Below are positions 61,201-64,000 of a stretch of DNA of 64,000 bases, piece after piece. The DNA lies in contig GG774889.1 of the NCBI GenBank assembly GCA_000163695.1, forward strand, positions 358,551 to 422,550, written 5' to 3'. Position numbers and translations under genes: made by a program. Position 1 is the stretch's first letter. Each line of letters begins with the position of its first letter. The notes under the pieces are model-generated. The model ran no database searches. It was not told where the DNA came from and worked only from the letters and a program-made list of their open reading frames with translations. The DNA is from Bacteroidetes oral taxon 274 str. F0058 (lineage in GTDB: Bacteria; Bacteroidota; Bacteroidia; Bacteroidales; Paludibacteraceae).

Positions 61201-64000
61201 CCTCCATCTAACGTGCTGTTTTCCAGAGTGAAATAGTCGCAATTGCTATTGGCTATATTCTTACTCGACAATCTGATTACCTTTATATCCTCGCTTGCGT
61301 AGGTTGTGGCAACACGCGGAGCTTGTACGAAACAGTTGCGTATGGTTACGTGTCGGCTTATATTGCTTACCAAGATTGTAGCGGGGTAGGTCGTCCGTCC
61401 TGCTTTTACGGATATGCCTTCTATGGTTATGTAATCGGCTCCGTGGATAGAGAACACTCCGAGTTTTTCGTCGCCCTCTGTGGGAGCAGAGTATCCGTTA
61501 TATTCTACCACCACGTCTGCCGGATTGCCGCTTGCCGACTTTATGGTGATGGTGTTTTCGGCTGAGGCTCCTGTTACGTGCGGTATTTTCACCGTTTCGG
61601 CGTATGTGCCGTTTTCGACCGTGAATACCACCTTACCGTCGATGCCGCCTTTGAGTGCGGCGATAGCCTCTGCGAAAGTCTTGTACTTGGCGGCGCTGCT
61701 TTTGCCTATCGTGTAGTTGCCGCTGAAACCTGCCTGTACCGTACGGCTTGCTTGGGCATTAGATGCTATGTTCAATGAGGAGGTGCCTTGTTTGACGGTA
61801 TTCAGCTTGGCTGCTACCGTGTTGCCTACGGCAGCATTGGAGGCAATGTCGTAGGTGAGCCAGAATTTGTATATGCCGGCTTTTGTAATCTTCGTCGAGC
61901 CTTCGAACTTGAAAGGAGCCGACGTGGCGGTCGCAGCATATTTGCTGTTTGTCGAAAAGTTACTTATCGTATCGGTCGTGTATAGGTTGGCTGCGGCGAT
62001 GTCGCCCGCTTTCGTAGTGCCTTCTGCCGAGAAGTCGAACGAAGTGAGGTTTATTTCACCCTTGTCGCCTTCGACGGTAACTTCTACCTTCAGCATCTGT
62101 TCGTTTTGCGAACCTTTCATCAGTTTGTCGGAGCTTACGGCTGTCGAGCGTATGCTGCTTACTGCCAAAGGCTGCGGCACATACGACGATACCTCTATCT
62201 CCCAGCCTTCTCCCGTTTTTTCGGGCTCGAACCTTACGGTCAATTTCCCGTCGGCAGCGGCTGATACGATAGGTTTGGGCAACTTGTCGTCTTTGAGTGA
62301 GTAACCCGAATATTCTGCTATCTTCTTACCGTTTTTGTCGCCCTCGAGCACTACGAAATGGTCTCTGTAACTCGTTGCAATAGACTTGAATACGAATTTT
62401 ATGACTTCGCCCGCCTTCGGTACGAATGTTACGGTGCCCTTTATTTTGTCGCTATAATTGCCGTTGGCTCCGCCATTGTCGTAGAACATTACGGGATAGG
62501 TTACATCGACCGTATTATCGCCGTTTTGGAACAGATATACATACTTCGTAATACGTTCGCCGTCGGGGTCGCCGTTGGTGGGAGTCTGCTGTACACCACC
62601 GAGTTTTACGTTGGTTAGCGAGGCATCTATGGTCTGTTCGGCAGCTACGTCGCTCTTGATGTCGTATGCCACCCAGAAGTAGTTTGTGCCCTCAGCCAGA
62701 TTGGCGGCAGCCTTAGGAGCAATCGTTACATTGCTCTGTGTCGGGTTTTTCAGCTCACCGAACAAGGTCTTGGTAGCGAATGTTTTTTTATTGTCCGTAG
62801 AGAAGATGGCAACACGGTCTATCTTGTCGTGCGAACCCTTGAGGTTCAATACAAATTCGTCGAGGCTGAGCGGAGAGTTTTCTCCTTCTGTAACTATTTC
62901 TATACCAATGATTTCTTGATCTTTTGCTCCCGGGATCAATATCTCTTTATTATCTTGCCAAACATTAATGGCAGTAACGGTCATCGGCTTGGGTTGATGT
63001 TCTCTTACGGTAGCGTGCCAGCCTTTGCCCGTGTAGCCGTTTGTTTCGGTATTGGCATTGAAAACAACCGTCAGAGCACCGTCGGTGCTTGTAGAGCGGA
63101 TTTTTTTGCCCGGTCCGGTAGACTTGTTGTCTGCGGTTGCCTCCCACAGCGGAGTGCCTGTTGTGGTCTTGCCGTTGAAAATTTGGAATTTAGCCTTAAT
63201 GCCATAACTGCTCGATGATATATATATGTCGAAATCGGTAAAGTCCAGCTCTATAATCTTACCGCTTGTACCCGGTACGAAAGTAACAATCTGGTCGCCT
63301 TTTTTGGCTTCGTATTTGCCCGCATATCCGGGTATCGAATTTGGCGTATGGGTATAGCCCCACTCTCCGTAGATGGTCTTGGTTACGGTGCCTACTTTCG
63401 ATATATGTTGGTTCTTTATAATACGGTTGCCTTCGGGTTGCGGGTTGCCGATGCTTTTGCTCGTGCCCGATACCGTAACGGCACTGCAACCTGCGTCTAT
63501 CGCCTGACCGTTGGTGGCGTTGTCTTTTAAGTCGTATGCCAGCCAGAAGTAGTTGTCGCCCTCTATCAGAGCTTGTGGCGTAGAGCAAGTTATTTCGAAC
63601 ACATCGGCTGTAACGGTTACTTCGCCCACTTTCTTGGTGGTGGTAAATTCTGTTTTTTTGCCTGTGTAGTAGAGAGTTGCCTTGTTTATATTGGCAAATG
63701 TACCGTTGGAGGAGAAAGAGAATCTGTCTGCCGTAAGCGGATTTTTGTTGTCTTTGGTCTTGATGACGACAGACAGTATAGCTTGGTCTTTGTCGCCTGC
63801 CGAGACAGTGCCTGTCGTGTACTGACGCAGTTCTACCGCATCGAATGTCATTTGTACGGGAGTGTATTGTTTTACAATGGCTTCGAACCCATCTGCGGGG
63901 TATCCCGTCTTACTCTTCAGAGTAACGGTCAGAGCTCCGTCGGGTGAGGTAGATTTTATGAGTTTTACCTTGTCGGTAATGGTTTCCAACAGGTTTTCGG
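58206..64000 (-). CDS. giant multidomain T9SS cargo (5' end beyond window)
   Basis: More than 1,927 codons, open to the right edge; the first possible in-window start is only a TTG, so the gene very likely begins further right. From the N-terminus: three pairs of a CUB-like beta sandwich (for example GTVTFVPKAGEVIKFVFKSI) and a sialidase-N-terminal-like domain (YFWVAYDI, LTSFDFSAEG) between the edge and ~61.8 kb; a right-handed beta-helix (~61.7-60.3 kb, ITIEGISVKAG, IIENNRIIISG); a fibronectin-III-like domain (~60.3-60.0 kb); an unnamed jelly-roll-like block; a PKD-like domain (GGVEPYTYVWTNALRQ); a DUF4465 domain (~59.4-58.7 kb, FYSGSYSFNNVL); and a type A T9SS tail (GIYPNPATEVFSIN, GVYFVRINDKTLKL). 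Surface carbohydrate binding or degradation is inferred. Confidence 0.88.
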   Translation of the reverse strand, partial: ENLLETITDKVKLIKSTSPDGALTVTLKSKTGYPADGFEAIVKQYTPVQMTFDAVELRQYTTGTVSAGDKDQAILSVVIKTKDNKNPLTADRFSFSSNGTFANINKATLYYTGKKTEFTTTKKVGEVTVTADVFEITCSTPQALIEGDNYFWLAYDLKDNATNGQAIDAGCSAVTVSGTSKSIGNPQPEGNRIIKNQHISKVGTVTKTIYGEWGYTHTPNSIPGYAGKYEAKKGDQIVTFVPGTSGKIIELDFTDFDIYISSSSYGIKAKFQIFNGKTTTGTPLWEATADNKSTGPGKKIRSTSTDGALTVVFNANTETNGYTGKGWHATVREHQPKPMTVTAINVWQDNKEILIPGAKDQEIIGIEIVTEGENSPLSLDEFVLNLKGSHDKIDRVAIFSTDNKKTFATKTLFGELKNPTQSNVTIAPKAAANLAEGTNYFWVAYDIKSDVAAEQTIDASLTNVKLGGVQQTPTNGDPDGERITKYVYLFQNGDNTVDVTYPVMFYDNGGANGNYSDKIKGTVTFVPKAGEVIKFVFKSIATSYRDHFVVLEGDKNGKKIAEYSGYSLKDDKLPKPIVSAAADGKLTVRFEPEKTGEGWEIEVSSYVPQPLAVSSIRSTAVSSDKLMKGSQNEQMLKVEVTVEGDKGEINLTSFDFSAEGTTKAGDIAAANLYTTDTISNFSTNSKYAATATSAPFKFEGSTKITKAGIYKFWLTYDIASNAAVGNTVAAKLNTVKQGTSSLNIASNAQASRTVQAGFSGNYTIGKSSAAKYKTFAEAIAALKGGIDGKVVFTVENGTYAETVKIPHVTGASAENTITIKSASGNPADVVVEYNGYSAPTEGDEKLGVFSIHGADYITIEGISVKAGRTTYPATILVSNISRHVTIRNCFVQAPRVATTYASEDIKVIRLSSKNIANSNCDYFTLENSTLDGGGTGLYLDGTGYVSLPKQKGGLIKGNTFRNQSKTAVYMTKEHDGIIENNRIIISGKAASYELKGIDAVMMGNTIIRGNRIYADNTAVSRVYAIFLRRRDDNETLAGRNRLYNNEVILNNVNNAEVHGIYISDAITNTDIVYNSVNISSSTPKENSSIVYGLDKHNKTNEGIVVADNVFQNNAGGYIYNLKNDAYLSGMAFNNNAYYTTSTTKFAKSNKTDIATFDAWKAKSNDQNSIVERVTFHSDNSLDPTEAGNLQTAKPIDFVTVDINGTARSTTTPTIGAFEFASTTTVPQFTEGYPKITDITDNSAIARIKTTAKGKLFYMVKLSTDAAPTEADIVAGKNITIAKNIEHEVTLDRLVKQTEYKVYFVLQSVSGQNSAIIASKAFTTAASPTVVSTFETVTVTSGDFTDGTADFKGFTVSAITDGVGKNNHKAAKLTTSPATVTINNSDKGLVLTGFYLKSTTDVKLTTRKQTETTATATLKSTAGKWRFISLRQYDVITSISLEGSGDIMIDNFSGQPQPIAITLKDTTVKQGDSFVYKATVSGGVEPYTYVWTNALRQTVSTAEAPTLKAENTGVLTLTVTDAWGEKTKGKGVITVLGKSKTATFDDLYLDAESYWWGDTVPSNKNTFYSGSYSFNNVLNPDQSFWGAFGYSNLTATTFNMANFTKDQFNSAVGHGANNSANYSVVYPSSYLGNTTLTVTHNADGDSISGFYITNTAWVKHVSLHGTGINSTGQEDKDKPFTTGDWLKLTAKADNGKEIEFYLADYRDNKNTANHYTLDSWQWLDLRSLGKVKNISFTMDGTRKGKYGTLIPTYFCMDDLGGVRNIATADTLRVNPNSSNEVILDAIFEAINANGADIVYSITDSLSNTLATTSLVANKLKVTGKKHEGKGFIIVSRVVKGQRAFVKIPVVLDNKVSSTTDIHTESIGIYPNPATEVFSINTSGKVDIFTRSGMNVYSNAHYTAHTPINVSNYTPGVYFVRINDKTLKLIVK

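Overview
The window is chromosomal DNA from a member of the Bacteroidetes, most likely a host-associated anaerobe of the Bacteroidales. The evidence is: (i) many gene starts are preceded by the phylum's -7 promoter element TAnnTTTG, and gyrB also has a well-spaced TTTG -33 element; (ii) at least three proteins end in type IX secretion (T9SS) C-terminal sorting domains; (iii) families typical of the phylum are present (DUF4249, DUF2027-Smr, DUF4465, many SPII lipoproteins, the fused PurL type); (iv) there is an adenosylcobalamin methylmalonyl-CoA mutase pair and a Nim-like flavoprotein. T9SS cargo suggests a Porphyromonas/Tannerella-like lineage rather than Bacteroides. That placement is inference.

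Layout. 1-0.24 kb: the N-terminal part of an IS1595-type transposase, cut by the window edge. 0.3-9.6 kb: phosphoethanolamine transferase, a GH13 amylase-like enzyme, gyrB, pheT and lpxK. 9.7-13.4 kb: a stretch with signs of decay or rewiring. It holds an acyl-CoA synthetase N-terminal remnant, a YugP-type metallopeptidase, a Fur-family regulator without the usual His cluster, and a PurL that ends at half length. 13.6-36 kb: housekeeping genes (PBP1A, CCA-adding enzyme, YicC, NadD, XseA, Pth, Hsp15, RNase Z, FolK) mixed with lipoproteins and envelope proteins. 35.3-40.8 kb: a T9SS-exported endonuclease I, a stand-alone PAS protein and mutA-mutB. 41-45.8 kb: a DUF417 membrane protein, a 15-unit 21-bp tandem array and a 1.18 kb-codon leucine-rich-repeat T9SS cargo.

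45.9-54.5 kb is the most distinctive region. Thirteen consecutive minus-strand genes look like a polymorphic-toxin immunity array without any toxin: SUKH/SMI1-KNR4, DUF4241, two DUF4261 proteins, an Imm26-like protein, a DMP19/DUF4375-like protein, an ankyrin protein and several small unknowns. Unlike the neighbouring genes, most of these carry strong Shine-Dalgarno sequences, which points to acquisition from a non-Bacteroidetes donor. A broken, about 95% identical copy of part of one island gene lies at the island's low-coordinate end.

54.5-64 kb: a Nim-like flavoprotein, a BrnQ transporter, a lipoprotein made of seven near-identical beta-propeller blades, and a giant multidomain T9SS cargo (CUB-like and sialidase-N-terminal-like pairs, beta-helix, Fn3, PKD, DUF4465, sorting tail) that runs off the right edge.

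All family names come from reading the translations by eye. No database search was possible. No tRNA, rRNA or CRISPR array was recognised.
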